In this document: positions 49,003-58,236 of the stretch, piece by piece | Position numbering within the stretch: position 1 is the first letter of the stretch | Layout of the letters: every line of letters begins with the position of its first letter | From: a virus | Reading direction: 5' to 3' (one strand) | IMG/VR virus record: IMGVR_UViG_3300030419_006954 | Location: 1,933-65,932 of that record | Length of the DNA stretch: 64,000 bases | Notes under the pieces: generated by a model | What the model saw: the letters and a program-made list of their open reading frames with translations, nothing else | Told to the model about the DNA's origin: nothing | The model's database searches: none | Position numbers and translations under genes: made by a program

Positions 49003-49887
49003 ATGAAAAAAGGCATGAAGGACAATATAGAGCGGAAGCAGCCCTCTATAAACGAAGTCGTCATGCATGAAGGGTTTCCCTTGTTTAGCTTTTTAGAGCT
49101 GAATATTAATGAAATCTGCAACAGGAAGTGTCCCTTTTGTCCGCGATCCGATCCTAAAAGCTATCCCAATCAAAACATCCATATGGATATAGAGATAGCT
49201 CGAAACATAGCCCAACAACTTGAAAGTCTTAATTTTACTGGAATTGTAAATATAAGCGGGACTGGGGAACCTTTACTAACTAGATATATTCCAGACATTG
49301 TAAAGGAATTTGGCGACAGAGGAATACATGTAGAAATAGTTACCAACGGAGATGTTCTCGCAAACAAAAAAAAGGGTCCACCGCTCATAGAAAAACTTTA
49401 TAGCTCTGGCCTTAAACAGTTTGTGGTTAGTATGTATGACGGCCCCGAACAAATTGATTTTTTTAATTCCTTGTTTTCCAGTTGTGGTATAGACAAAAGC
49501 CTTTATTCTTTAAGGGACAGGTGGTATGATGAGTCAGAGGATTATGGGTTATTATATACCAACAGAGCGGGGAATATAGGTTTTGAATTCTTGTCAGAAA
49601 TAGCTAAAGCAAAACTTATAAAATCAGGAAAATCTGCTTGCTTTTATACTCATTATGCTATGATGATTGACTGGAATGGGGACGCATTAATATGTTGTCA
49701 AGATATGTATAACAGAACCGTAAATTTTGGCAATGTGATGACTAAACCCTTGATTGATATATGGATGGATGGCAAGCTCATGGAATTTAGAAATAAACTT
49801 AAAAACGGAGAGAGGTCTTTGTCTCCTTGCAGCAATTGCAATGCAAACGGTCAGATATTTGGAGCTAATCACGCATCAGCATGGTAG
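49003..49887 (+). CDS. radical SAM enzyme with SPASM-like C-terminal cysteines
   Basis: ATG 49003 gives 294 residues. The radical SAM cluster is CNRKCPFC (Cys39, Cys43, Cys46), followed by the ISGTGEPLL strand (GGEP-like) and SMYDG. The C-terminus has cysteines in WNGDALICCQDM and CSNCNANG, an auxiliary iron-sulfur (SPASM) pattern. Members modify peptides or small sugar-type substrates. The neighbouring aminotransferase, methyltransferase and oxygenase suggest a shared small-molecule pathway. Confidence 0.8.
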   Translation: MKKGMKDNIERKQPSINEVVMHEGFPLFSFLELNINEICNRKCPFCPRSDPKSYPNQNIHMDIEIARNIAQQLESLNFTGIVNISGTGEPLLTRYIPDIVKEFGDRGIHVEIVTNGDVLANKKKGPPLIEKLYSSGLKQFVVSMYDGPEQIDFFNSLFSSCGIDKSLYSLRDRWYDESEDYGLLYTNRAGNIGFEFLSEIAKAKLIKSGKSACFYTHYAMMIDWNGDALICCQDMYNRTVNFGNVMTKPLIDIWMDGKLMEFRNKLKNGERSLSPCSNCNANGQIFGANHASAW

Positions 49888-51038
49888 TAAAAAAAGCTCA
49901 TAAATGCTTTATTGTGGATGAATATGGTGTCAAGTTTATAGACACTACAATGGGTTCAGGTTCACAGATAATAGGTCATAATAATCCTCTAATAAAAAAG
50001 ATCGCTAGGCAGATTAATAAAGGGACAATATATACTATACCCAATCATCACACAGAGACTGTTAATCATTATCTAAAAGAGCATATAAATCCAGACTTAA
50101 GTGATAATTATATTTTTTGTAGCTCTGGCACAGAGGCTAATATGAGAGCCATAAGATTAGCTAGAGCACATACGGGTAAAAATATAATTGGCAGATTTCA
50201 TGGTGGTTGGCATGGAGGTCTCGATGGGTTCTTACAAGAGCACCCTGACAAAAATGGAGTGCCAGCAGATGTTAACAATCTTTTTAAAGTTTTACCATAC
50301 AACGATGACAGTTGTTTTGATTTGATTACATCTGACATGGCCGCGATTATTATTGAGCCAGTGCAAGGATCTAACCCTAGATCTGATATAAAAAGTTTCT
50401 TACAAGCTTTAAAAAAACATTGTGAAGATAAAAACGTCTTACTTATACTAGATGAGATAATGACGGGCTTTAGATTATCTGCAAAAGGTGGCGCTGGCAT
50501 CTTTGATGTAAGACCTGATATAGTTACTTATGGAAAAGTTTTGGGTGGAGGATTCCCAATAGGCGCTGTTGGCGCTAAAGAAGAAATATTCCAGAGCAAA
50601 AATGTTTTTTTTGGTGGAACTTTTTCTGCCAATCCATTGAGTATGTATGCAGCTAAACTTATATTAGAAACTATTATTAATAAAAAATACATCGACTATG
50701 ACTATCTCAATGAGTCGGGCTTTCTTTTTAGAAATGAATTAAATTATTTTTTTGATAATGAAAATTTAAATATTAGCGCGATTGGTTGCGGACCAATAAA
50801 TCGTTTGATCTTTACCAATAAGTTCATAAAAAATAGAAAAGATAGAGATCTTTTTGAAAATAGTAATGAACAAGTAGAGTTCTCTAGGTTATTAAAAAAT
50901 CAAAAAGTTTTTGTAAATTCGAATGGGCTATATCATTTTTCTATGGCCCACACACAAAAGATTATTCAGAATCTCATCACCATAATTAAAAGAGTATCAA
51001 TGCAGGTAAGCGGCCATGAAAACAAGAAAGCAGTATAA
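49881..51038 (+). CDS. class III aminotransferase, glutamate-semialdehyde-aminomutase-like
   Basis: The 385-residue PLP enzyme has SSGTEA (81-86), HGGWHGG near 107-113, IIIEPVQG near 156, DEIMTGFR (191-198) and TYGKVLGGGFPIGA with the PLP lysine at 219. The layout is that of GSA-aminomutase-like proteins, which also occur in sugar and polyketide-type pathways. It overlaps the radical SAM gene by seven bases and the next gene by 23, so the three genes form a coupled set. Substrate unknown. Confidence 0.85.
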   Translation: MVVKKAHKCFIVDEYGVKFIDTTMGSGSQIIGHNNPLIKKIARQINKGTIYTIPNHHTETVNHYLKEHINPDLSDNYIFCSSGTEANMRAIRLARAHTGKNIIGRFHGGWHGGLDGFLQEHPDKNGVPADVNNLFKVLPYNDDSCFDLITSDMAAIIIEPVQGSNPRSDIKSFLQALKKHCEDKNVLLILDEIMTGFRLSAKGGAGIFDVRPDIVTYGKVLGGGFPIGAVGAKEEIFQSKNVFFGGTFSANPLSMYAAKLILETIINKKYIDYDYLNESGFLFRNELNYFFDNENLNISAIGCGPINRLIFTNKFIKNRKDRDLFENSNEQVEFSRLLKNQKVFVNSNGLYHFSMAHTQKIIQNLITIIKRVSMQVSGHENKKAV

Positions 51039-51777
51039 TAACTCACTAGAATACAATGGACAGGCTTATGCTGATAAATTCGTTTTGAATTGCACAGACT
51101 TTAAGCGGGATGGTTATTTTTTAGAGCTAGGCTCTAGGGATGCCATTCAAAACAATAATTCTTATATCTTAGAGGAGAGCTTTGGGTGGATCGGGATAAT
51201 GGTTGAGAGAGAGTCTGGATATGAATTAGAATACGCAACCCATAGACCTAATAGTCTCGCGATTATAGAAGACGCAACTCAAATAGACTATAAAAAACTA
51301 TTCAAGGATAACAATCTTCCTCTTAATTTAGATTTTTTGCAATTAGATTTAGAGGTAAGGGACAACACATCCTTAGAGACCTTTTTAAAGATTAATAGTG
51401 AATTACTCGATGATTATAAATTCGCAGTAATAACAATGGAGCATGATATTTATACGGAGCTGGAAACTGCCGCCGATATGAGGATTAAATCAAGAGAGAT
51501 TTTAGAGAGTAGGGGTTATTATTGTGTTTTTAAAGATATTGTAGACTCTTCCCCACCAGAGTATATCTCTTGCCCCTACGAAGATTGGTGGGTTCATCCA
51601 GACCTAGTTAACATGAAATACATAAAATATCTCCTCAAAAAAAACCAAGACAAATATTTGACTGTAAATACCCCCACCCCGATAGAGGGAAATGCGTCTG
51701 CGCTTCATATTTGTTCCCATTGCGGCGTTTCAGGCACTCCTATTAAATGTTTTAAGGCTGCGGAGACAGAATATTAG
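51016..51777 (+). CDS. FkbM-type methyltransferase
   Basis: The 253-residue protein has a SAM-binding pattern FLELGSRDAIQNNNSYILEE, then WIGIMVERE and LDFLQLDLEV, as in FkbM-family O-methyltransferases. The C-terminus has a CPYEDWWVHPD segment and a CSHCG pair, the latter possibly binding metal. It is part of the coupled set with the aminotransferase and oxygenase. Confidence 0.6.
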   Translation: MKTRKQYNNSLEYNGQAYADKFVLNCTDFKRDGYFLELGSRDAIQNNNSYILEESFGWIGIMVERESGYELEYATHRPNSLAIIEDATQIDYKKLFKDNNLPLNLDFLQLDLEVRDNTSLETFLKINSELLDDYKFAVITMEHDIYTELETAADMRIKSREILESRGYYCVFKDIVDSSPPEYISCPYEDWWVHPDLVNMKYIKYLLKKNQDKYLTVNTPTPIEGNASALHICSHCGVSGTPIKCFKAAETEY

Positions 51778-51788
51778 TATTAAGTAAA

Positions 51789-52574
51789 ATGAAATTAAAA
51801 ATTTTTCCCAAAATTGATAATGCAGAAGTTCAGACGGAACCTTTTGATCATGTGATTATAGATAATTTATTGCCCCAAGACTTCTACAAAGAGGTATCGG
51901 AAGAACTAGACGGGGCGAATCTTGACAACCATTGTGAAAAGGGAGATTACGGAACCAAAGGACGGTTTGGGGTGGACATAACAGATTATTCCGCTTGGAA
52001 GAATTCGGGATGTAAGAGTTCTACAACAATCCATCAGAATAATTATAATTTAATATCGCAAAAACTTCCCAATGTTCATGTTTTTGTTAACTTTCTTTTG
52101 GAAAATGAAAAGAGTTTTTATTCTGCAATCGCCTCTAAATTCCCTACAGAAAGAATTACAGATGATTATTTTTTTCATTTACACCTAAATAAAGATAGCC
52201 TTGGGTATAAAATACCCCCACATGTCGATGGCAATAATATTTTTACAATTTTATTTTATACCCCGCAAACGGATGTGAACAAAATGTTCGGGCTAGATTT
52301 ATACGGAGAGGGCGGCGCAACACCAGTTTTAGTTGACCGACTTCATGAAGAGCGGCATAAAGGTCCAACTGAGAATCTGCAATTAGTTAAGCATGTCGAT
52401 TTCCTACCTAATAGAATGCTGATCTTCGCCCCCTCATACGGTGGGGTCAGACCAGCTACTTGGCATGGCGTAAATCAACTATCTTATGAATTAACTGGGA
52501 CAAGGAATTCTTTTCAGATGTTTTTTTATCCAAACGAAAACACTGAAGGACACTGGCGAAATTCAAAAATTTAG
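51789..52574 (+). CDS. 2-oxoglutarate/Fe(II)-dependent oxygenase
   Basis: The 261-residue protein has the iron-binding triad of the double-stranded beta-helix oxygenases: His145 and Asp147 in PPHVDG, and His226 in ATWHGV, with Arg239 in GTRNSFQ to hold 2-oxoglutarate. Such phage oxygenases hydroxylate proteins, nucleobases or small molecules. Here it is between a methyltransferase and a glycosyltransferase, so a sugar or lipid carrier is possible. Substrate is inference. Confidence 0.8.
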   Translation: MKLKIFPKIDNAEVQTEPFDHVIIDNLLPQDFYKEVSEELDGANLDNHCEKGDYGTKGRFGVDITDYSAWKNSGCKSSTTIHQNNYNLISQKLPNVHVFVNFLLENEKSFYSAIASKFPTERITDDYFFHLHLNKDSLGYKIPPHVDGNNIFTILFYTPQTDVNKMFGLDLYGEGGATPVLVDRLHEERHKGPTENLQLVKHVDFLPNRMLIFAPSYGGVRPATWHGVNQLSYELTGTRNSFQMFFYPNENTEGHWRNSKI

Positions 52575-52577
52575 AAA

Positions 52578-53513
52578 ATGTTAAATTTAAATATAGAAAA
52601 TAACCCCTCTTTCTATCGTGACTACAGGGAAGGTTTGCAATATTTGCGAGACCTAGACGAAAGCGAATATGAATATCCTGAACACCAAACGATATTCCAT
52701 GTGTATTCTGAATTTAAAAACCCCGAAGAGCTTATGGCTCTTAAGTCCTATTTGGCTACGCAAAATTTAGAAAAAACAAAACTAATTGTATGGTCTGATT
52801 ATGACATATCAAGTCAGGAAAACATACAACCTTATAAAGATTTAGTATATTTTAGAGTTTATAGAGCAGAAGAACTAGCCAAGGACACACCTCTTGAAAA
52901 TTCTAAAATTTCAGCTTACGATTTTCCAGATGGTGATCTTAACCACTGGATGCGTAGCGGGATAATGAGATTTCTGGTTCTTTATAAATTCGGCGGGATT
53001 TATTACGACATGGATACAATTCTCTTAAGAGATTTTAAGCCTATATTAAATCAAGACTTTGCCTATCAATGGGGAGGTTCCACAGATTTTCCCAAGGAAA
53101 GGAGAGACTTACCTGATTGTCATGGCCCATGTGCGGCTATTATGGGATGCAAATATAAAAGTGATTTTATTGAGGAGTGTATGCACAGATTGTTGGTAAC
53201 CCCCCCTGTTGGTGGCACTTGCTATGACGAAGACATGCTTTCTTATGTATACAGAGAGACTAAATTTACGGTATTCCCCTCTTCATTTTTTGACACCCAA
53301 TGGCTTATGAGCAAAGTTAACATGGAAGATGCCGTTAAAGCAAATAAAGAAATGTTTGATGTGCCAGTAGAGGATAAAGCTTGGTTATTTCTAGAAGCAT
53401 TTGCGTGGCACTGGCACAACAGCTCTAATAAAAACAAAATCCCCGTTAAGGGTTCCAAATTTAATCTTCTAGAGGAGATAATCAACAAAAAACTAAAAGA
53501 GAGGGGTATTTAG
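52578..53513 (+). CDS. GT32-like glycosyltransferase with a DxD motif
   Basis: The 311-residue protein has the diagnostic RFLVLYKFGGIYYDMDTILL segment (131-150), with the metal-binding Asp144-Met-Asp146, of the Gly_transf_sug (GT32) family. A GGSTDFP loop and a C-terminal AFAWHWHNSS with two His follow, as in family members. GT32 enzymes add mannose, galactose or GlcNAc to glycans in the Golgi and in bacterial capsules. Four bases separate it from the oxygenase gene. Confidence 0.8.
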   Translation: MLNLNIENNPSFYRDYREGLQYLRDLDESEYEYPEHQTIFHVYSEFKNPEELMALKSYLATQNLEKTKLIVWSDYDISSQENIQPYKDLVYFRVYRAEELAKDTPLENSKISAYDFPDGDLNHWMRSGIMRFLVLYKFGGIYYDMDTILLRDFKPILNQDFAYQWGGSTDFPKERRDLPDCHGPCAAIMGCKYKSDFIEECMHRLLVTPPVGGTCYDEDMLSYVYRETKFTVFPSSFFDTQWLMSKVNMEDAVKANKEMFDVPVEDKAWLFLEAFAWHWHNSSNKNKIPVKGSKFNLLEEIINKKLKERGI

Positions 53514-53515
53514 CG

Positions 53516-54415
53516 ATGTCAAAAAAAGCAATTATTACTGGAGGCGCAGGTTTTATTGGATCTAATTTAGTAGATGCTTTACTTGATCTCGGTTATGAGG
53601 TTACTGTAATTGACAATCAATCTAGTGACGCTCACGATAAATTTTATTGGAACCCTAAAGCAGATAATCATATTTTAGATATATGTGATTATGATAGCAT
53701 AAGGCCATTATTTAATGATATTGATTTGGTATTTCACGTTGCTGCTGAAGCTAGAATACAGCCTACTTTAGAGAACCCTATTTTGGCTGCGAAAAGCAAT
53801 TTCTTAGGGACATGCATTGTTCTTCAATGCTCAAAAGAAGCGGCAGTCAAAAGAGTTATTTATAGCTCCACATCGTCTGCTTATGGGTTGTCTAACGAAA
53901 CCCCGAACATAGAGACTATGCAGAAAGACTGCCTTAACCCATACTCTGTAACAAAAGTCGGAGGGGAGGAACTTTGTAAGATGTATACAGATTTATTTGG
54001 ACTAGAAACAGTTTGTTTTAGATACTTTAATGTTTACGGAGAAAGACAACCGATTAAAGGGCAATATGCTCCCGTTATAGGTATCTTTCTTAGACAAAAA
54101 TCTAACGGAGAACCTATGACAATTGTGGGAGATGGCGAGCAAAGGAGGGACTTCACACATGTAAGTGATGTAGCGAAGGCGAATATTTTAGCTGGGGACT
54201 TATCCAATAAAAAAATTGTAGGAGAACTAATTAATATCGGAAGTGGTAAAAACCATTCTATTTTAGAAATAAAAGATTTAATTAAAGGGGATCATGTCCA
54301 CATTCCGCCGCGAAAGGGGGAGGCTAGAATTACATTAGCAGACAACACTAAAGCTAAAGAAATTTTAGGCTGGTCTCCCCAAATAGAACTGGAGGATTGG
54401 ATCAAAATTAAATGA
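53516..54415 (+). CDS. NAD-dependent sugar epimerase/dehydratase
   Basis: The 299-residue short-chain dehydrogenase has GGAGFIGS (9-16), a VIDNQSS second strand, SSTSSAYG (117-124) and the catalytic Tyr143-x-x-x-Lys147 (NPYSVTK). The C-terminal half has FRYFNVYGERQ, GDGEQRRDFTHVSDVA and GSGKNHSI, like UDP-glucose/GlcNAc 4-epimerases. It provides one nucleotide sugar for the transferases; substrate is not identified. It overlaps the next gene by four bases. Confidence 0.88.
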   Translation: MSKKAIITGGAGFIGSNLVDALLDLGYEVTVIDNQSSDAHDKFYWNPKADNHILDICDYDSIRPLFNDIDLVFHVAAEARIQPTLENPILAAKSNFLGTCIVLQCSKEAAVKRVIYSSTSSAYGLSNETPNIETMQKDCLNPYSVTKVGGEELCKMYTDLFGLETVCFRYFNVYGERQPIKGQYAPVIGIFLRQKSNGEPMTIVGDGEQRRDFTHVSDVAKANILAGDLSNKKIVGELINIGSGKNHSILEIKDLIKGDHVHIPPRKGEARITLADNTKAKEILGWSPQIELEDWIKIK

Positions 54416-54825
54416 AAATTGGTTTTACCGCTGGGGCTTTTGACTTATTACATGCAGGGCATGTAATAATGCTTGAAGAATGTTCTTCCTTTTGTGATAA
54501 ACTAATCGTAGGGCTACATGTTGACCCCTCCGTAGAACGGGATAGCAAAAACCCTCCCGTTCAGTCCATGGTAGAAAGATATATACAGTTAAAAGCTATA
54601 AAGTTTGTTGATGAAATAATTCCCTACCAAACAGAAAAAGATCTCGCGGATTTATTAAAATCTATTAAAATTGATATTCGTTTTGTAGGATCTGATTGGA
54701 AAGGTAAAAACTTTACAGCGAAGTCTTTATCCACAAATGAAGGGAAGCATAAAATAATTTACAATACCCGAGATCACAGTTATTCTTCTTCAGAGTTGAG
54801 GCTTAGAATCAAAAAGAGCTTATGA
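54412..54825 (+). CDS. nucleotidyltransferase (cytidylyltransferase-like)
   Basis: The 137-residue protein has the HxGH active site (HAGH, residues 14-17) after FTAGAFDLL, and a C-terminal SSSELRLRIKK, in the TagD/RfaE2-type family that forms CDP- or ADP-linked donors such as CDP-glycerol or ADP-heptose. The substrate cannot be told. It lies between two short-chain dehydrogenase genes with four-base overlaps. Confidence 0.85.
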   Translation: MKIGFTAGAFDLLHAGHVIMLEECSSFCDKLIVGLHVDPSVERDSKNPPVQSMVERYIQLKAIKFVDEIIPYQTEKDLADLLKSIKIDIRFVGSDWKGKNFTAKSLSTNEGKHKIIYNTRDHSYSSSELRLRIKKSL

Positions 54826-55742
54826 AAAAAATTTTAATAACAGGCTCAAAGGGCTTTTTAGGCCATCACCTAGTCAAAAAACTAAAAGGCAGCTACGAGC
54901 TTTTAACTCCAAATAGTGCTGAGTTAAATATCCGCGATGGAGAGGCTCTCCAGACCTACATATGGATTAATTCTCCCAACATTATTATCCATCTCGCCGC
55001 AGTTTGCGGGGGCATTGGAGCGAACCAAAAATCTCCCGCCGATTTTTTCTTGGATAACTCTTTAATGAGTTTAAACATCTTGTCAGCATCCAATTATTTT
55101 AATATAGAAAAACTGATAACATTGGGCAGCGTATGTTCTTACCCGAAGTTCACTCCCGTCCCTTTTAAAGAAGAAGATCTTTGGGATGGCTATCCTGAGG
55201 AAACTAATGCTCCTTATGGGATCGCGAAGAAAAATTTATTAGTGGGCTGTCAGGCTTTTAGAGATCAGTATGACGATAATTTTATTCACTTGATTCCTGT
55301 TAACATGTATGGAGAGCATGATAACTTTGATCCCGAAAGTTCTCACGTTATACCTGCGTTGCTCAAAAAATTCTCAGAAGCAAAACAAGCCAATAATCCC
55401 TTTGTGGAAGTTTGGGGAGACGGTTCAGCCTCTAGGGAATTCTTGTATGCTGGAGATTGTGCGGAAGCGATTGTGTTAGCTTTAGAAAATTACGATAAAC
55501 CAGACCCTGTTAACATCGGGACGGGCTCGGAAATAACTATTAAAGACTTGGTTCAAAAAATTGCTTTAATAGTTGGCTATGAAGGAGAAATCAGATATGA
55601 TACCACTAAACCCAACGGACAACCTCGTCGCTGTCTAGACACAACTCGCGCTAAAGAATCTTTTGGGTTTGAAGCCCAAACCTCTTTAGATGAAGGATTA
55701 GAAAAAACTTACAAATGGTATTTAGAAAATGTCAAAAAATAA
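54822..55742 (+). CDS. fcl: GDP-L-fucose synthase
   Basis: The 306-residue dehydrogenase has GSKGFLGH (Gly8, Gly11, Gly14), HLAAVCGGIGANQKSPADFF (57-76), the GxVCSYP segment, and the catalytic Tyr132-x-x-x-Lys136 (APYGIAKK). The GGIGAN and MYGEHDNFDPESSHVIPAL stretches are typical of GDP-L-fucose synthase, which converts GDP-4-keto-6-deoxymannose to GDP-L-fucose. It overlaps gmd by 14 bases, giving a two-enzyme path to the fucosyltransferase donor. Confidence 0.9.
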   Translation: MKKILITGSKGFLGHHLVKKLKGSYELLTPNSAELNIRDGEALQTYIWINSPNIIIHLAAVCGGIGANQKSPADFFLDNSLMSLNILSASNYFNIEKLITLGSVCSYPKFTPVPFKEEDLWDGYPEETNAPYGIAKKNLLVGCQAFRDQYDDNFIHLIPVNMYGEHDNFDPESSHVIPALLKKFSEAKQANNPFVEVWGDGSASREFLYAGDCAEAIVLALENYDKPDPVNIGTGSEITIKDLVQKIALIVGYEGEIRYDTTKPNGQPRRCLDTTRAKESFGFEAQTSLDEGLEKTYKWYLENVKK

Positions 55743-56784
55743 AAAAGTATTAATAACTGGTGTTACGGGACAAGATGGTAGTCACATGGCTGATTACCTA
55801 ATAGAAAACACAGATCATATTGTTGTAGGAGGCATAAGAAGATTAAGCGTAGATAATCACGGAAATATTGGTCATTTAAAAAATCATGACAGATTTTCTC
55901 TTGTAGATCTAGATATAACTGATCCACAGAATATTGAACGTGTTATAGCTTCTGAAAAACCAGACTACTTTATCAACTTAGCGGCCAATTCATTTGTTGG
56001 ATGCAGCTGGGACATGGCTACAAACCATATGCAGACAAACTGCATGGCGGTATTGCATCAGCTAGAGTCTATCAGGAGGCATGTGCCGCATTGTCGCTAT
56101 TATAACGCAGGAAGCTCTGAGGAGTTTGGTGATGTCCAGACTGTCCCACAATCAGAATCTCATCCATTGCGTCCCAGAAGCCCTTACGGAGCCTCTAAGT
56201 GCTCTGCTCGTCATTTAGTAAAAGTGTATAGAGATTCCTACGATCTTTATGCGGTTCAGGGTTGGCTATTTAATCACGAAGGCGTCCGCAGAGGAGAAGA
56301 ATTTGTTACGAGGAAGATCACAAAAAATGTCGCCAGAATTTTAGCACAATATGAAATCGGCAAAGTGATTGTCCCGATGCAATTGGGTAATTTAGACGCG
56401 AAGAGGGATTGGAGCGATGCTGAAGATTTTGTCAGTGGAGTTTGGCGCATGTTAAATCAACCAAGAGACAAGCCTAAGGACTATGTTCTATCGTCTAACG
56501 AAACTCATACGATTAGAGAATTCGTAGAGGAGGCTTTTAATTTTGTAGGATTTCACAGAAATGCTTGTGAGTGGGTGGGGGAAGGTCTTGAAGAAAAATA
56601 CATGCACGGGCGAGATTGCTTTGTAGAAATTAATTCAGATTTTTATAGACCAGCGGAGGTTGACTTGCTTCTGGGCGACTCGACAAAAGCGCGTGATGAG
56701 CTTGGCTGGCAACCAAAAACCACATTTATTCAGCTTATCAAAAAAATGGTTGACAAGGATGTGGCGTCAGCTATTACTTGGTAG
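55729..56784 (+). CDS. gmd: GDP-mannose 4,6-dehydratase
   Basis: The 351-residue protein has TGVTGQDGSHMADYL (10-24), NLAANSFVG, AGSSEEFG (127-134), the catalytic Tyr153-x-x-x-Lys157 (SPYGASK), NHEGVRRGEEFVTRK and GNLDAKRDWSDAEDFV, all hallmarks of Gmd. It makes GDP-4-keto-6-deoxymannose, the common precursor of GDP-fucose (via Fcl) and GDP-perosamine (via the DegT aminotransferase). It is the last gene of the glycan cluster; the next gene starts on a GTG overlapping its TAG. Confidence 0.93.
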   Translation: MSKNKKVLITGVTGQDGSHMADYLIENTDHIVVGGIRRLSVDNHGNIGHLKNHDRFSLVDLDITDPQNIERVIASEKPDYFINLAANSFVGCSWDMATNHMQTNCMAVLHQLESIRRHVPHCRYYNAGSSEEFGDVQTVPQSESHPLRPRSPYGASKCSARHLVKVYRDSYDLYAVQGWLFNHEGVRRGEEFVTRKITKNVARILAQYEIGKVIVPMQLGNLDAKRDWSDAEDFVSGVWRMLNQPRDKPKDYVLSSNETHTIREFVEEAFNFVGFHRNACEWVGEGLEEKYMHGRDCFVEINSDFYRPAEVDLLLGDSTKARDELGWQPKTTFIQLIKKMVDKDVASAITW

Positions 56785-57131
56785 TGCCGAAGTCTAAAGG
56801 CCCGAATAAACGGGATATCATTTTTCGTCTTATAGAAGTCCCCGACAAAGGGAGGCGACCATTTTTCGCGAGGGAGATGAAGTTGCTTAACGATCTCTGT
56901 GATCGCTATTCTTTGGAGTTTATGGATATTGTGAACTTCGGCAAAAAGTTTGACTCTCTCGCTTATCTCGTTAGCGCGAAACTCAAGGACGCGCTGGATG
57001 AAAAGTTCAGAGCCTTCAATTTTAAGGTTGATTTATCCAAGTATGAAACCTATGATATAGGTGAGAAAATAGGCGAAGATGCGGTTATTTCGCAATCCCC
57101 CAAAACAATAAAAGATTTTTTAGATGAGTAA
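56784..57131 (+). CDS. unknown 115-residue protein before the recombinase
   Basis: GTG 56784 shares a base with the gmd stop codon and gives 115 residues (MPKSKGPNKRDIIFRLIEVP). A short segment (RPFFAREMKLLNDLCDRYSLEFM) looks helical. It overlaps the recombinase gene by eight bases and therefore probably belongs to the replication operon. No family is recognised. Confidence 0.5.
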   Translation: MPKSKGPNKRDIIFRLIEVPDKGRRPFFAREMKLLNDLCDRYSLEFMDIVNFGKKFDSLAYLVSAKLKDALDEKFRAFNFKVDLSKYETYDIGEKIGEDAVISQSPKTIKDFLDE

Positions 57132-58236
57132 AGAGATTCAACCACAAGAACTTCTTGGCAATTATTTGAAAGCGCACAAGGAAGACCACTATAATTTTGA
57201 AGACAGCATAGATTATAAAATTTCTAGCGGCTCTCTTCAATTTGATATGCATCTGGAGGGGGGCTTTGGACCTGGGCTGCATCGTTTCACAGGAGTCAAC
57301 GAAGGCGGCAAAACTTCAGAATCTTTACAGGTTATGAAAAACTTTCTGAAGGGACTCCCCAAATCACGGGGGTTATATGTAAAAGCGGAAGGGCGACTAG
57401 GGCCAGAGCTTCAAAAGCGTTCTGGCGTTAAGTTTGTTTTTTCTCCTGAAGAGTGGGTAGATGGAACTTGTTTTGTTTTTGAAAGCAATATTTATGAAAC
57501 AGTAATGGGTCTAATACGGCAACTCATTACTAATAATGAGGACAAGGTTAAATATTGTTTTATTTTAGATTCTGTGGACGGCTTAATCCGCAAAGACGAC
57601 TTAGACAAAAATTTCGAAGAGAGCACCAAGGTTGCTGGTGGTGCGGTTGTAGCCTCTAACTTCTGCAAGAAAACAAGCACTGCTCTGGGTAAGCGGGGGC
57701 ACATGGCTATTTTTATTAGTCAAGTCCGCGCCGACATTAAGCTTGATCCTTATTCCAAGGCTCCCGTGCGCCAAACTACAGCCACAGGAGGGAATGCCCT
57801 CTTACACTTTGCGAATAACATTATGGAGTTCGAACCCCGCTTTAAAGGGGATTTAATTTTGAAAAATCCCTCCGTTAAAACAGTGGACGCAAAGAAGAAT
57901 CCGATTATTGGTCATCATGCGAAAGTTACCATTAAAAAATCCGCTCACGAAAACACCAACACGACTCTTTCTTACCCTATTCGTTATGGGCGCATAGATG
58001 GCACCTCTATATGGGTGGAGAAGGAAATTGTAGATCTCCTCTATGCGTGGGAATTTGTGGAAAAGAAAGGCGCGTGGATTAAGCCTACCGATGATTTTAA
58101 GGAGCTGCTTGATTCCAATGGGTTTGGGTTTCCCGATAAAATTCAGGGCGACAACAATCTCTTTAAAACCATTGAAGATAACAAAGAATTGTCTGCATTT
58201 TTGATAGACTATTTCAAGGAACAGATAAATGCATGA
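57124..58236 (+). CDS. RecA/UvsX-like recombinase
   Basis: The 370-residue protein has a RecA-type ATPase core: Walker A GVNEGGKTS (57-65), Walker B YCFILDS with Asp149 near 144-150, then a GGAVVASNFCKKTSTALGKRG segment, FISQVRADI (L1-like) and TATGGNALLHFA (L2-like region, as in the TTTGGRALKFYASVRL of RecA). It would pair DNA strands in phage recombination or recombination-driven replication. It overlaps the next gene by four bases. Confidence 0.82.
   Translation: MSKEIQPQELLGNYLKAHKEDHYNFEDSIDYKISSGSLQFDMHLEGGFGPGLHRFTGVNEGGKTSESLQVMKNFLKGLPKSRGLYVKAEGRLGPELQKRSGVKFVFSPEEWVDGTCFVFESNIYETVMGLIRQLITNNEDKVKYCFILDSVDGLIRKDDLDKNFEESTKVAGGAVVASNFCKKTSTALGKRGHMAIFISQVRADIKLDPYSKAPVRQTTATGGNALLHFANNIMEFEPRFKGDLILKNPSVKTVDAKKNPIIGHHAKVTIKKSAHENTNTTLSYPIRYGRIDGTSIWVEKEIVDLLYAWEFVEKKGAWIKPTDDFKELLDSNGFGFPDKIQGDNNLFKTIEDNKELSAFLIDYFKEQINA

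Noticed and set aside
57826-57842. tRNA T-arm-like sequence (GTTCGAACCC)
   Set aside because: It lies inside the recombinase reading frame and no acceptor, D or anticodon arms can be drawn around it. No tRNA was found in the window.
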